Shown: in pieces, positions 20,698 to 30,135 of the stretch
Layout of the letters: each line of letters starts with the position of its first letter
Position numbering within the stretch: position 1 is the first letter of the stretch
NCBI GenBank assembly: GCA_011037195.1
Contig: JAAEAF010004330.1
Coordinates: 1-64,000 of the forward strand
DNA length: 64,000 bases
Direction of reading: 5' to 3'
Source of the DNA: Triatoma infestans
Taxonomy: Eukaryota; Arthropoda; Insecta; Hemiptera; Reduviidae
Translations under genes and position numbers: made by a program
The notes under the pieces: model-generated
The model's input: only the letters and a program-made list of their open reading frames with translations
Database searches by the model: none
Told to the model about the DNA's origin: nothing

Positions 20698-21136
20698 GTA
20701 GTAGATTGTTGCGGGGATTATCGCACTGCGATCTGAAAGATCTATTGTGCCCCCCAGAGTCTTCTCAGTGCACTGCCGGCCTCCAAACAGTGTTCTCTAG
20801 CTACAGACAGCACTGCTTATCACCGGACATTGAGTTGTGGAGCACCTAGGAAGAGAAAATCTAAAGGTAGCATGTTGGATTCGAACTCGGGAACTCCGCG
20901 TTGCTTGTCCAGCGCGCTACCACTGAGCTGATCCCTTCCTTCGCCCTTGGCTTACGCCAATTAACCAAGGACGAAGACCCTAGTTTGTATACTGTGATTG
21001 TACTTGTCTGTAAAGTGTAGAGAATGTAGTTTAAGTGTATTGTGTACTGTTCTGACGAAGTGCATGGAGTACTGAGCTGTGGTGACCCGTGGGGTCGCTA
21101 CTACTCAAGTAACTGCATGCATACCCCTTGCGGGCA
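20698..21136 (-). mobile_element. SINE family E, copy E1, 13-bp TSD
   Basis: A 439-bp unit flanked by aatacagatgtta on both sides (20685-20697 and 21137-21149). Read on the minus strand it starts TGCCCGCAAGGGG. About 200 bp in it has a tRNA-like block with A box 'AGCTCAGTGGTAGCG' and B box 'GAGTTCGAATCC'. It ends with a stem-loop tail (CACAATAGATC...GATCGCAGTGC), CCCC and CAACAATCTACTAC. No ORF. The tail resembles the LINE end at 55950-56020. Confidence 0.82.
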
Positions 21137-21204
21137 AATACAGATGTTAAGTTTATATTCTGTTTATATTCTAGGTGGTATATCTATCCTATCTCAGGCA
21201 GATG

Positions 21205-21415
21205 GACCCTGAAAAATGGCCGGAAAGTGTCCCCCCCCCCCACAAACAAGGCGTGGAAGGCCAGCGCGTCGATCGGAGGAGGAGATAGAGGAGGAAATGG
21301 CGGCCAGGGGATTGTGCGAAGCAGACTAGTCGGATTAAGATTTGTGGAGAGAAATGACCTAATGGCAAACCCAGTAGTGGGAAACGCCGATGTAAGTAAG
21401 TAAGCAAGGTTTAAA
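21205..21415 (+). pseudogene. LINE C-terminal fragment with GTAA tail
   Basis: The frame from 21247 reads 'RRGRPARRSEEEIEEEM' and later 'DLWREMT', matching the GRP.R.WEEEI pattern of the opposed fragment at 21885-22330. Stops interrupt it. It ends with a GTAAGTAAGTAAG tail (about 21395-21412), as the other copy does. A C10+ run precedes it. Confidence 0.6.
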
Positions 21416-21884
21416 TTAAATTGTACATATACTAATACCATCCAACTTGTAAGTTTACTTGGAATAGGAGAACCAAGATTTCTGCTATCATATACAGAAA
21501 AAACAATACAAAAATACATATACAAAATAAAAATAATTGATCCATTTTGGTTTTCTAGGGAATTTTGATTGATACAGATTTTTTTTGAAGAGTTTCTCGT
21601 AGCGTTCTCCATCGTACGAGTCAAAGTTGCTCTATATTTGATTAATTACAGCCATTTATTATTTACCTTTTATTTATTTTGTTAAATGAGATATTCATTT
21701 TCTAGTTAGATTTTTTTTATATTATATGATAACAAGTTAGTGTCATAGTAATATAATTGTTCAAAAAGTTATGTACTTTTCCAAGAATATTGTTACTATA
21801 ATTTAATACTGTTTTATACCCCAACTCTATAATAGTTATATTATATGAGTAATAAACAAATTCGCTTAAAAAAAAAAGCAGCAA
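21416..21884. other. Spacer between two opposed LINE tails
   Basis: AT-rich; no feature recognised. Confidence 0.4.
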
Positions 21885-22330
21885 ATGCAGTTTTACTTAC
21901 GTACTTACTTAATCCGGATTTTCCCTCTAAGAGGTTTCCGTCAGGTACCCTCCTGTCTCCTAAACTCTCTAGTCCACCAGTCTCAAACCTTAGCCTGCCT
22001 TCTGCTCGTCGATTTCCTCCTCCCAACTCCTCACCGGTCTTCCCATTCCTCTGTACCTCGAAGAGTTGCTCTTCCTTACTTTCTCCAGCCACCTCCCGGA
22101 AGGCATCCTCCTAAGGTGTCCATACCACTTAAGCTTATTCTTCATCAATTTTTTCGTCATAGTTTCCTAGACTCCCATCTCCCACTTTACGTCTTCATTT
22201 CTTACTCTACCCCTCCTAGTTATCTGAATACATCGTCTCCAAAAATCCATTTCTACTACCTTCACTCTATCTCAGACCCTCCGTGTAGTCCAAGTTTCTG
22301 CCCCGTATTTGAGAATCGTAAAATCTAGTT
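21885..22330 (-). pseudogene. LINE C-terminal fragment (endonuclease-RT type, YGAETW...GRP.R.W)
   Basis: The minus strand reads 'YGAETWTTRRV', 'MDFWRRCIQITRRGRVRNED', 'NKLKWYGHLRRMPSGRWL' and 'GRPVRSWEEEIDEQ', in that order, a very common C-terminal signature of insect LINEs (CR1/RTE-like; exact clade not resolved). Stops follow V in TTRRV and elsewhere. The tail is TTAC-type (plus strand 'ttacttacgtacttac'). The plus-strand ORFs here are antisense. Confidence 0.75.
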
Positions 22331-22593
22331 TCAAGAAAGAAAAATTATTATAGCCAAATAGACCGATTGTTCTATATATTCATTACGTTAGAATTTAGTA
22401 AGAACTTAACACGTAATTATTAAGATATCCAACATCCAGCTTAAGAATTGGGTGCTTGAATGAAAAGTTTTATTAGTGATTTGAAAAAAGAAAGTTGGGC
22501 TTTTTCACTTGTAATCAGGAAAAATGTGGGGAGCCAACTCTCTGAAATACATTCACATATGGATTCATATAAAACGCGCAGTTATATATAAAA
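22331..22593. other. Spacer
   Basis: No feature recognised. Confidence 0.4.
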
Positions 22594-22843
22594 ACCCTTG
22601 ACGCAACAGCCTGTGAAGGGCCAAGCTTGTCAGACGACGATTTGAATGGGAAGCGTGTGGTAAGCACGCCGCAATTCCCACGCCGATTAGTTCCGGCCTT
22701 CGCTACTTAGGGCGCTACTAACTGTGGCTTCCCATTTTTTTATCACGATGCTGGGTGAACACTGACTTTGCCCTCTCGAAAATCGAACCCTGAATTCTCG
22801 CACGAAAGGCGAGTGCGCTAGTCATTAGACTTACGCGTAAGGA
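22594..22843 (-). mobile_element. tRNA-Glu-type SINE (S1), copy d
   Basis: Same unit as 12385-12650 in reverse, with 'gaattctcgcacgaaagg' (anticodon loop TTC on the minus strand) and 'atcgaaccctgaattc' (B box GGTTCGAT). It ends at 'ttacgcgtaagga' (22831-22843), which is repeated exactly at 22849-22861. Confidence 0.8.
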
Positions 22844-22849
22844 CCAATT

Positions 22850-23945
22850 ACGCGTAAGGATCAATGAAAACATGTACTGGATTTGAAAGAAATCCTAAAA
22901 CATTTTCCTATACAGAATTATAATAAAAAATTTTACAATAATTAAATTAATGTAAATTTTAGTGCTGAAAGTTAAACAATTCCTTTTTACATTCATTTGA
23001 GCATTATTTTAACAATGTAATCCTTAAGTAATTAAGAAATGTTCTTCTTTTGAAACTTTCATTTTCTTTTCTTTTTTTTTTACTTTTTATTTCTCTTTAA
23101 TCATTTTCTCATACAAATACAAATGCTTTTTCTGTCATTTAATTAATTAATTAATTAATTAAAATAGACATATAGTTTTTAAATTTTTGTTTTTAAAATT
23201 TATATTTAGGAATCTATTTGTCTTATAGGAAAACATTATAAAACCTTTGATTTCAAGGAAATAATGTGAATACGTCGATTTTCTAAATTCTATTCAACCA
23301 CAATCATCAAATAAAATTGTTTGTATCAGACACTAGTTATTTTCTAAAGCAATCTACAATTGAATATAGTAAAAGTACTTCTGTTTGGTTCACTTGTAAA
23401 ACTAGGTTCTTCTGAGATTCAATTGTTACACTATTTGCATCTGTGATACGAATTGTTAAAGGTCTATACTATATATATATAAATATATATATCCTTTGCA
23501 ACCCTTTTATTGATAAGGATGTTTGAATTGAATTGTAAAAACAAAACAAAAAATTGATTCTGGATTCTGAATAAACTGTATTCACTTTTGTTGAGTTGGA
23601 CTGTTTTATCAAACACATACAAAAAAACTGGCTTTTTCCCCCATAACCCATCTGGTTATGGAATACTTCATCTTTTTCAAATATTCAGTAATTCTTCTTA
23701 TATTACATACTAATCAATATCATAAGCATTTCATGATACTTATTCCGTATGAATCAATTGGGTGGGTGGGAGGAGAATGTTTACAATAAAAGTGATAGGT
23801 TTCTTTCTTTGCAGTCAACATTCCAAGTTTAATGAAAATCGTTATAGTCCGTTTTGCAAAAGATCCATAAAGCCCAAAAACTTATCCTGTAAAGCCGCAC
23901 ACTTATGTTCAACCGATTTTTTTTTTTTCAAATTTAGAATTCTAG
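22850..23945. other. AT-rich spacer
   Basis: Contains an ATTA tract near 23140-23162 and a TA-rich tract near 23468-23492. No gene recognised. Confidence 0.45.
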
Positions 23946-23950
23946 AAAAA

Positions 23951-25097
23951 TGTAGTGGAATCGTTTATTGTGATACCTGAGATATGTAGTAGATGTCTTG
24001 AAGAGGGCGGAAGTTAGTTTAGAGATTTTTGGAAGTTAGTGCTCGAATTATTAACACGGAATTTATAAAAATAGACTGTATTTGTATAATAATTTAAACG
24101 TGAGTAATGGTAATTATTAACAAGAAATACTTAGAAATAAATAGGAGATAAATAATTAATAATTTAGAATGATTAAAATAAATGAACTAAGATGCACAAC
24201 TAAAGGTAATAAGTGTGATGGATAAAAAACATTAAAATATATTAATTTATAAATAAATCAAAATTATCAAAATATGTGACATACCCTTGCAAAAGGGCAA
24301 GCCAGGTAGAAGAAATCCAGTTACTTGTACGGTTCAAGAACAATTATGGCATTGTACTACCCCTTCTCCTCACAGGGGAGGAATTGAAGAAGAGATATTT
24401 TAAATATAGACTTATTTTAGAAATCAAGGTGGAAACGTCAGAGCTATACCAGAATTAAGTTATATGAAATTATTATAAGCTTTTACTGTGATATTCAAAG
24501 TACTTAAATTCTCTTAGAAAATATATTTAATTTAATCTACCAGTGTGTTCTTAATTATTCTTATACTTCTATCTTTTCCTCAAACATACTTACAAGCCCT
24601 TTATTTTACAACAACGTTCGTGCTACTACAAATATACATCATCAACCACACATTACATAAGTATAAATAAAAACTGTATGGGGACGCGTAAATTGCTGCT
24701 CGTATATGAAGGCGTACTCAAGTATAATCGTATAATCATATAATATCCCCTCTTCCAATCGGGCGAAGTTTATATATTAGTGTTGGCCACACTCACACCA
24801 AGACATCTGTCCTAGTGTGCGACCTTGTGCGACCTTGGTTAGTTTGGTGACCACCGATTTAGGTCAGTGGCCAGCCTTAGCGGTGCTTGCTTTGATGACA
24901 GCAGCTGGCTACCGATTTGGTCAGTGGCCAGCCTTAGCGGTGCTTGCTTTGATGTAGGGGTATTTACCCCTTAGTTTGTTTGTTTGCCCGCGGCCTTGTC
25001 TTGAAGTCAGGCAGCTGGCTAGACCACTAGTTGTAAATTATTCTTTCTTTATTATTGTGAAGGTTTGACATTGCTATGACTTTGCCATGTCATTACA
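23951..25097 (+). mobile_element. Solo LTR, family B copy B1, interrupted by A3
   Basis: Starts TGTAGTGGAATCGTTT and ends GCCATGTCATTACA; flanks are A-runs (aaaa both sides), so the duplication is weak. Shares 'agatgtcttgaagagggc', 'ggggacgcg' and 'caccaagacatctg' with B2. After removing A3 (24214-24657 plus one taag) it is about 700 bp. It contains a ~57-bp direct repeat around 'taccgatttggtcagtggcc'. Confidence 0.7.
24214..24657 (+). mobile_element. Family A element A3 (444 bp) nested in B1, TSD taag
   Basis: Begins TGTGATGGATAAAAAAC and ends CAACCACACATTACA. Flanked by taag (24210-24213 and 24658-24661). Internal landmarks 'cttgcaaaagggcaag' and 'ctcctcacagggg' match A1 and A2. No true ORF. 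TG...CA termini and a 4-bp duplication favour a solo LTR. Confidence 0.75.
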
Positions 25098-25258
25098 AAA
25101 AGCTTTTACTTTATATTAATATTAGAGATATGATTGAATCATTTTTATAAGCAGAGAATTGTATTGATATGGTACTTTAACGGAAAAACATAAAGCTACT
25201 GTTAAGAAACTACAAAAAAATCACAAAAAATTAATTTTCCCGGATAATATTTCCAACA
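25098..25258. other. Spacer
   Basis: AT-rich, no feature seen. Confidence 0.4.
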
Positions 25259-25273
25259 TAGATATTTAACTAT

Positions 25274-25546
25274 GTTGTGGTTGGTTCCGCAGAGCTGGTA
25301 AGCATCACAGATTCCGTGATAACCAGGTTTCTTTTTGTGGTCATCGACCAGCTTCGGGCGTTCACCCATCATCAGGATGCATACTATGTCTAACAGTGTA
25401 ACAACAACAAACTAGAGTGTAACAACTAAATTTGCTCTGTGCAAAAATCTATGTTATCACAATGTTTGACATATGCATCACGATGATGGGCGAACCTCTC
25501 GAAGCCGGTTGATGACCACAAAAAGAAGCATGAAAAATATCTCTGT
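25274..25546 (-). mobile_element. Foldback element C4, Penelope-like, TSD ~15 bp
   Basis: Inverted relative to C3: the terminal extension is at the left ('gttgtggttggttccgcaga') and the plain arm end at the right ('aaatatctctg'). Flanks tagatatttaactat (25259-25273) and tagatatttaagtat (25547-25561) match 14 of 15. Left-arm hammerhead on the minus strand; the right-arm copy (25472-25515 plus) is degraded (CACGATGA). Confidence 0.75.
25342..25380 (-). ncRNA. Hammerhead ribozyme motif in C4
   Basis: The minus strand has GCATC, CTGATGA, T, stem II GGGT-GAAC-GCCC (one G-U type pair), GAAGC instead of GAAAC, TGGTC, GATG. One conserved A is changed to G, so activity is doubtful, but the structure is clear. 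Confidence 0.6.
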
Positions 25547-25561
25547 TAGATATTTAAGTAT

Positions 25562-25980
25562 ATATTTAGATAGTACGTATACCGTGTTGTTTAACTGAAC
25601 CGTCAGAAACTGACAAACATATTTACTAAAGCACAATGGGTTTTGCCCGAAAACTTTGATAGTAGTACCTAAATGGAATACCAAGTTTGTGCTTTCAGCT
25701 ATTTTCCAGTTTTGTGATATTCTGTTTAACACCCACACGGAAACATAAAGACCATGCTCTAAAAACATGTCTTCATACTCAGCCGGCTCAAAACCTTTGT
25801 TTTCGTGGAATCTTAATTTCAAAAATTCGATACAACACAATACTTTCTCTTGTAGAAGTAAGAGAAAATATAAACAACCAGCTCTATTAGATTCTATGAA
25901 GGTCAAATTAACTTATTCAACGGGTAACTAGATGATTAATAAGAAATAGGACTTGTACCTGAGCATATTTGAGAAGAAGA
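25562..25980 (-). repeat. Diverged family F repeat and spacer
   Basis: On the minus strand 'caaacttggtattccattta' and the following 'ggtactactatcaaag' align loosely with 1585-1625 of family F. A 142-codon ORF here (25478-25906 minus) begins in foldback C4 and continues through this repeat, so it is not a gene. Confidence 0.4.
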
Positions 25981-26576
25981 TGTAATGCATGGCAAAGTCA
26001 TTGATATCGGCAAAGTATGCCAAAGAAATAATCAACAAAGGGTGAAAACAGTAACACTGTTGGCCGCCGACAGCCGCGGTCAACCAAACAAACACAAAGC
26101 CTTTTCATCAATTCTCACATCAAAAAGGCAGGCACCGCGTTAAGTATGGCCACTAAATAAGGTCAGAAAACTACGAAGGTCGCACAAGGCCGCACACTAA
26201 GACAGATATCTTGGTGTGAGTGTGAACAACTATATATATAAACTGTATGATATACGACGGGGATTATTATATCATCTACGACCAAACTATACACGAGCGG
26301 CAATTCACAGTTATCATTCTCGTAGTTGTGCACTTTAGTTCGTTATTTTAACCATTCTAAATTATCGGCTATTTATCTTCTATTTATTATTAAGTATTTT
26401 ATTATAGTTATTAGTTACCATTTATCACGTTTAAATTATTGTTAAAATACAGTTTATTTTTATATAAAAAACCGTTTAATAATTCGAGCACTAACTTCCA
26501 AATCTCTCAAACTAACTTAGGCCCTCTTCAAGACATCTGCTACTCCAGGAATCACACAACAAACGATTCCATTACA
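25981..26576 (-). mobile_element. Solo LTR, family B copy B2
   Basis: The reverse complement starts TGTAATGGAATCGTTTG and ends CATGCATTACA, matching both ends of B1. It carries the same 'gatgtcttgaagaggg' near the start and 'ccaagatatctgtcttagtg' in the middle. No clear target duplication was found (aaga against tcta). It lies opposite to B1, 0.9 kb away. Confidence 0.68.
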
Positions 26577-26579
26577 TCT

Positions 26580-27290
26580 AATATCTGATTCCATTACAAA
26601 GATATTAAAAAAACTTCTGAATTTGAATTACCAGCCATGGAGATCTGACAAAACCTTTACATGTGCTCTCTGTAATTTAAATTTGAGAGAAGACCATTAT
26701 ACCATTTCTTAGGTATTTGTCCTATCCTAAAGTATTTACGGAAAGAGCATCTGGGTAAAGAGAAGTTAACTTGTCAAGAAGTTGGAGAGTTCCTCAGAGG
26801 TAAAGACTGGAATAGGAATACTTATTTGTAACAAAGGCCTGGAATTATAGATATTTTTTTAATTTTGCATTTTAATTATTAGAACTTTTTAGTTAATATA
26901 AATTTACTCTGATTTTCTCAATCTGTTGCCTTTTTTTGTACATATTTTTACTGATTAATATTTCGTCAGTTTACTGCATAGTGTAATTACTTTAGTTATA
27001 TATTTAGTAATGTTTATGTATATGTTCCTTTTTTTTTTGCTTCAGAGTAGCTAATTACCATTGTTATTATTTGTCTCTTCTTTCGATCAGTTAAATTTTA
27101 TATTATTCGAACTTTCTGTTTATCTCATTAATTTTTGTTTTTGGAAGAAAACTATTATGTTTAGATTTTATTTATTTTGTATATGAGACGGTTGCGACCA
27201 AAGCCAGGAACTGTGTTTTCAGTATATGTATTATATGTTTGTAGTTTTAAATTTTAATAAACACATATATATAAATAAATAGATAGATAT
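26580..27290 (+). pseudogene. LINE 3' fragment: zinc-binding tail and 3' UTR
   Basis: Near 26670 the frame reads 'FTCALCNLNLREDHY' and, after a stop and frame change, 'YLRKEHLGKEKLTCQEVGEF' then 'LRGKDWNRNTYL'. This is the C-terminal pattern of the LINE at 35886 (CSMCNTNE...LNGKKW). The following AT-rich sequence with 'ttttaataaacacata' is the probable 3' UTR and poly(A) signal. Confidence 0.6.
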
Positions 27291-27384
27291 TATTTTATTG
27301 TTTAAGAAAATTCTTGTACAATCTGAGTGTGGATTAATACATTAGATAATAATTACAAATAATAACAAAACATGGACCAGACAT

Positions 27385-27737
27385 AAAATTAAATTTAAAC
27401 CAAAAATATATAAAATTAAATAATTCCTTATCAATAGTACAAATTGAATATATATAAAACTTATTAAATTTAAGCTCAATGAATTCAATTTTTTATAACC
27501 AGAAACAAAATTAAATTTAAACCAGAATAATATAAAATTAAATATTTACTTATCAATACTACTAATTAAATATAAATAAAATTTAAGCTCATTGAATTCA
27601 AGTTTTTATAACTAAATACAAGATTAAATATAAACCAAAATAATGTACAATTAAATAGTTACTTGTTATGAGAATAGAAATTAAATATCAATAAAACTTA
27701 TTAAATATAAATACAATGAATTCAGTTTTTCATAGCT
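27385..27737 (-). repeat. Three ~115-122-bp tandem repeats in the LINE 3' region
   Basis: Units start at about 27385, 27507 and 27620 (marked by 'attaaatttaaacca' or 'attaaatataaacc') and each ends with 'gaattcaattttttataa'-like text. The third unit contains the stop codon (27681) and last ~18 codons of the LINE ORF on the minus strand, so the repeats were made from the end of the gene. Confidence 0.75.
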
Positions 27738-29899
27738 ATCTATTGTTAACAAATTATTAAGTTGTGTCTGTATATTTGTGTTTGTTAAAAATTTATTTAT
27801 AAACTTATTGCGGTTTGTAAAATTAGCCTGACATTGTATTAACAGATGGTGCAACGGTTTTGAAACAATTTTAAAACAAATCGGACAATTTTCTTCCGAA
27901 ACTATGGAAATTGTAGAACCTTTAATAAACAGCTTTACGAAATTGTCACCAGATAATCTTAACTGACTTACTGCTCTTAATTTATTAATATTAATATTAT
28001 ATTTCAAATATGGCTGTGGCTCGAAATAATTAAAATCAGTTATGAGTCTGTAAGAAGAGGCAAACTTTGAGTTAAGTACTCTATTAATGTCCTTACTGAG
28101 AAGGTGATTTTGCATTTTAAGGATAATAGAGTTTTTGTTATTCAAAACATATTCACGGTCCATTAAATGAAAGAAATATGGATCGCCTACAGCTTCTGTC
28201 CATAATCTAATCATTGTCACCCAATTGTAATCAATATTATGTTTGTCATTATTATCAGAAGAACATAAAACATCAAGACATTGTTTCACAAACCTATCAT
28301 TTGGAAGGGAAAGCAGTTTTATCCAATATTTTATAACTTTTTTAAATACCTGTAAACTGAGAGGATCTCTACCTGTTTCAAGTCTTACCATATAATGAGG
28401 GGTATGCTGTGGCCAAAAAAAAAGTGTCTTCAAGAACTTACTTTGAACAGCTTCCAATGGTTCCAAATATCTCAGAGACCACACCTCAGAGCAGTATAAG
28501 GTTGCCGAAGACACCATGGAATCAAAAAGAGTCATTTTTGTTTCCCAACTATCACTTTTACTTTTTATTAAAATATCTTTAATTTTTACACTTGCAATTA
28601 TTGATTTTTGTGAGAAGTGATGTAAGGCATCTTTAAACTTACCACTGGAAGAAAATGGAACTCCTAAATAGATATAGCTTTTAGTGTAGCTTAACTTCAC
28701 TCTCTCAAAATACAAATCTTTTAATTTCCTTGTTCTGGGAGACTTATGAAACACTAAAACTTTAGTTTTTTGGATATTTACGTCCAAAAAATTATCTTTA
28801 CAATACTGGGCCAAGATGTTTAAATACTTTTGCGCGTCATGCCAAGAGTATCCAAACAACACCAGGTCGTCTGCAAACAAAAGCATATTGATATCATTTG
28901 ATGCAGTGAGTTTAATTCCTGGTGCCTCATTCTTTTTGAAAAATGATACAATATCAGCTATGAATAAAATAAAAAGGGCCGGACTAAGACTTTCCCCTTG
29001 TAGCAAACCACAAGAAATCTCTATTTCCTCCGAAAGTTCTTGATGTAACTTAATTTGCATGACGGCATTATCATAAAGAATTCTAATAATCCTGATCATT
29101 TTTCCACTGACACCCATTTTAAAAAGTTTATCCCACAGTAAGTTATGTTGCACACAATCGAAGGCTTTTTTCAAATCTACAAATGTCGCATAAATGTAAG
29201 CTCCCTTCCTTTTTAAATTAATTGAAGTAAGTGACGCCAAAGTAAATATTTGGTCAACACAACTTCTCCCTTCTCTAAAGCCAGCCCGCTCTTCGGGTAA
29301 AACATGCATATATTCAGCCCAACCTAACAACCTGCGAGCAAGAATACTAGTAAAAAGTTTAGTTATGTTATTTAAAATAGAAATTCCCCTATAATTATCG
29401 AAATCTTTTTTATCCCCTTTCTTATATATTAAATTTAGTTTGGATCTAGACCATTGTTTCGGTAATATTTCGGTAGCTAAGATAGTATTATAAAGGTTAG
29501 GTAAGTAATGTTCCCATTCGGGTGGCATACTCTTATAAACTTCGTACGGGATATTGTCAAAACCTGGAGTTTTATTATTTTTAGCAGTTCTAATAGCGAA
29601 TTGTAACTCGTCTAAAGTTATGAGTCTATCTAAAAATGGGTCATCTACAGAGAAAAACAGTTTGTCCGAAATTAACTTTTTGTTATAAATTTGTATATAG
29701 TATTGGGTCCAATTGTTCAAGTCTATTTCATTAACTAATGGCTTATAACCATTTACTGATTTTTATAGCTTTCCAAAATTGAGAACTATTTCTAACATTT
29801 CTAATAGATTCCAAAAATAAGCTATGTTGATCCTTTTTCTTTTTATTAATCAGATTTCGGTATAAGGTTCTTTGATCTATATAATTTTTAAGAAGTTTG
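27681..29899 (-). pseudogene. Non-LTR retrotransposon RT, interrupted at its 5' side by a gypsy insertion
   Basis: A 679-codon frame (29720 to 27681) has all RT blocks: 'KTPGFDNIPYEVYK' (residues ~50-63), 'NYRGISILNN', 'VDLKKAFDCVQHNLLW' (~181-196), 'LLQGESLSPALFI', and the catalytic FADD (~282-285). A C-terminal Cys/His motif CPIC...HHLLIQC lies at ~612-630. There is no RNase H. The frame opens without ATG: the upstream text continues in another frame (29743-29890, 'NSSQFWKAIK') after a one-base slip in an A-run near 29757. The endonuclease domain is absent. The upstream side is cut at 29899 by the gypsy element. It is related to the LINE at 45598-48665. Clade uncertain (CR1/Jockey-like group without RNase H). 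Confidence 0.82.
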
Positions 29900-30056
29900 T
29901 GTGATATGATGTATCGATATGATGTATCGCATGTGAAGCAATGTATCGATACGACAACACACCATGTAGCCATATAACCTGCTGCCGCTTAAATAAATGT
30001 TACTTTTGGTTGAATAACTAAGTTGTTATTATTCATTATTCCTTTATAAATACACA
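29900..30056 (+). repeat. 5' LTR of the gypsy element
   Basis: Starts TGTGATATGATG, ends AAATACACA. Contains a short internal direct repeat (gatatgatgtatc twice) and an AATAAA signal. At 157 bp it is short for this superfamily. It carries the element's promoter and polyadenylation signals by analogy with other LTRs. Confidence 0.93.
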
Positions 30057-30071
30057 TGGCGCAGTCGGTAA
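30057..30071 (+). promoter_or_regulatory. Primer-binding site, tRNA-Ser type
   Basis: TGGCGCAGTCGGTAA follows the LTR with no gap. TGG pairs with the tRNA CCA end and CGCAGTCG with an acceptor strand ending CGACTGCG, as in insect tRNA-Ser used by 17.6/297-type gypsy elements. The tRNA assignment is from memory of that group. Confidence 0.75.
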
Positions 30072-30135
30072 ATGGAATAATAGTGGTTTGATAATAATAT
30101 TGCTAGCTAAAGTGTATAGTGTAGTGCGTGAAATA

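Noticed and set aside
21184..21624. 146-codon minus-strand ORF
   Set aside because: It crosses a C-run and is antisense to a LINE C-terminal fragment (GRP.R..EEEI).
25478..25906. 142-codon minus-strand ORF as a gene
   Set aside because: It starts in foldback C4 and continues through family F repeat sequence, with no conserved domain.
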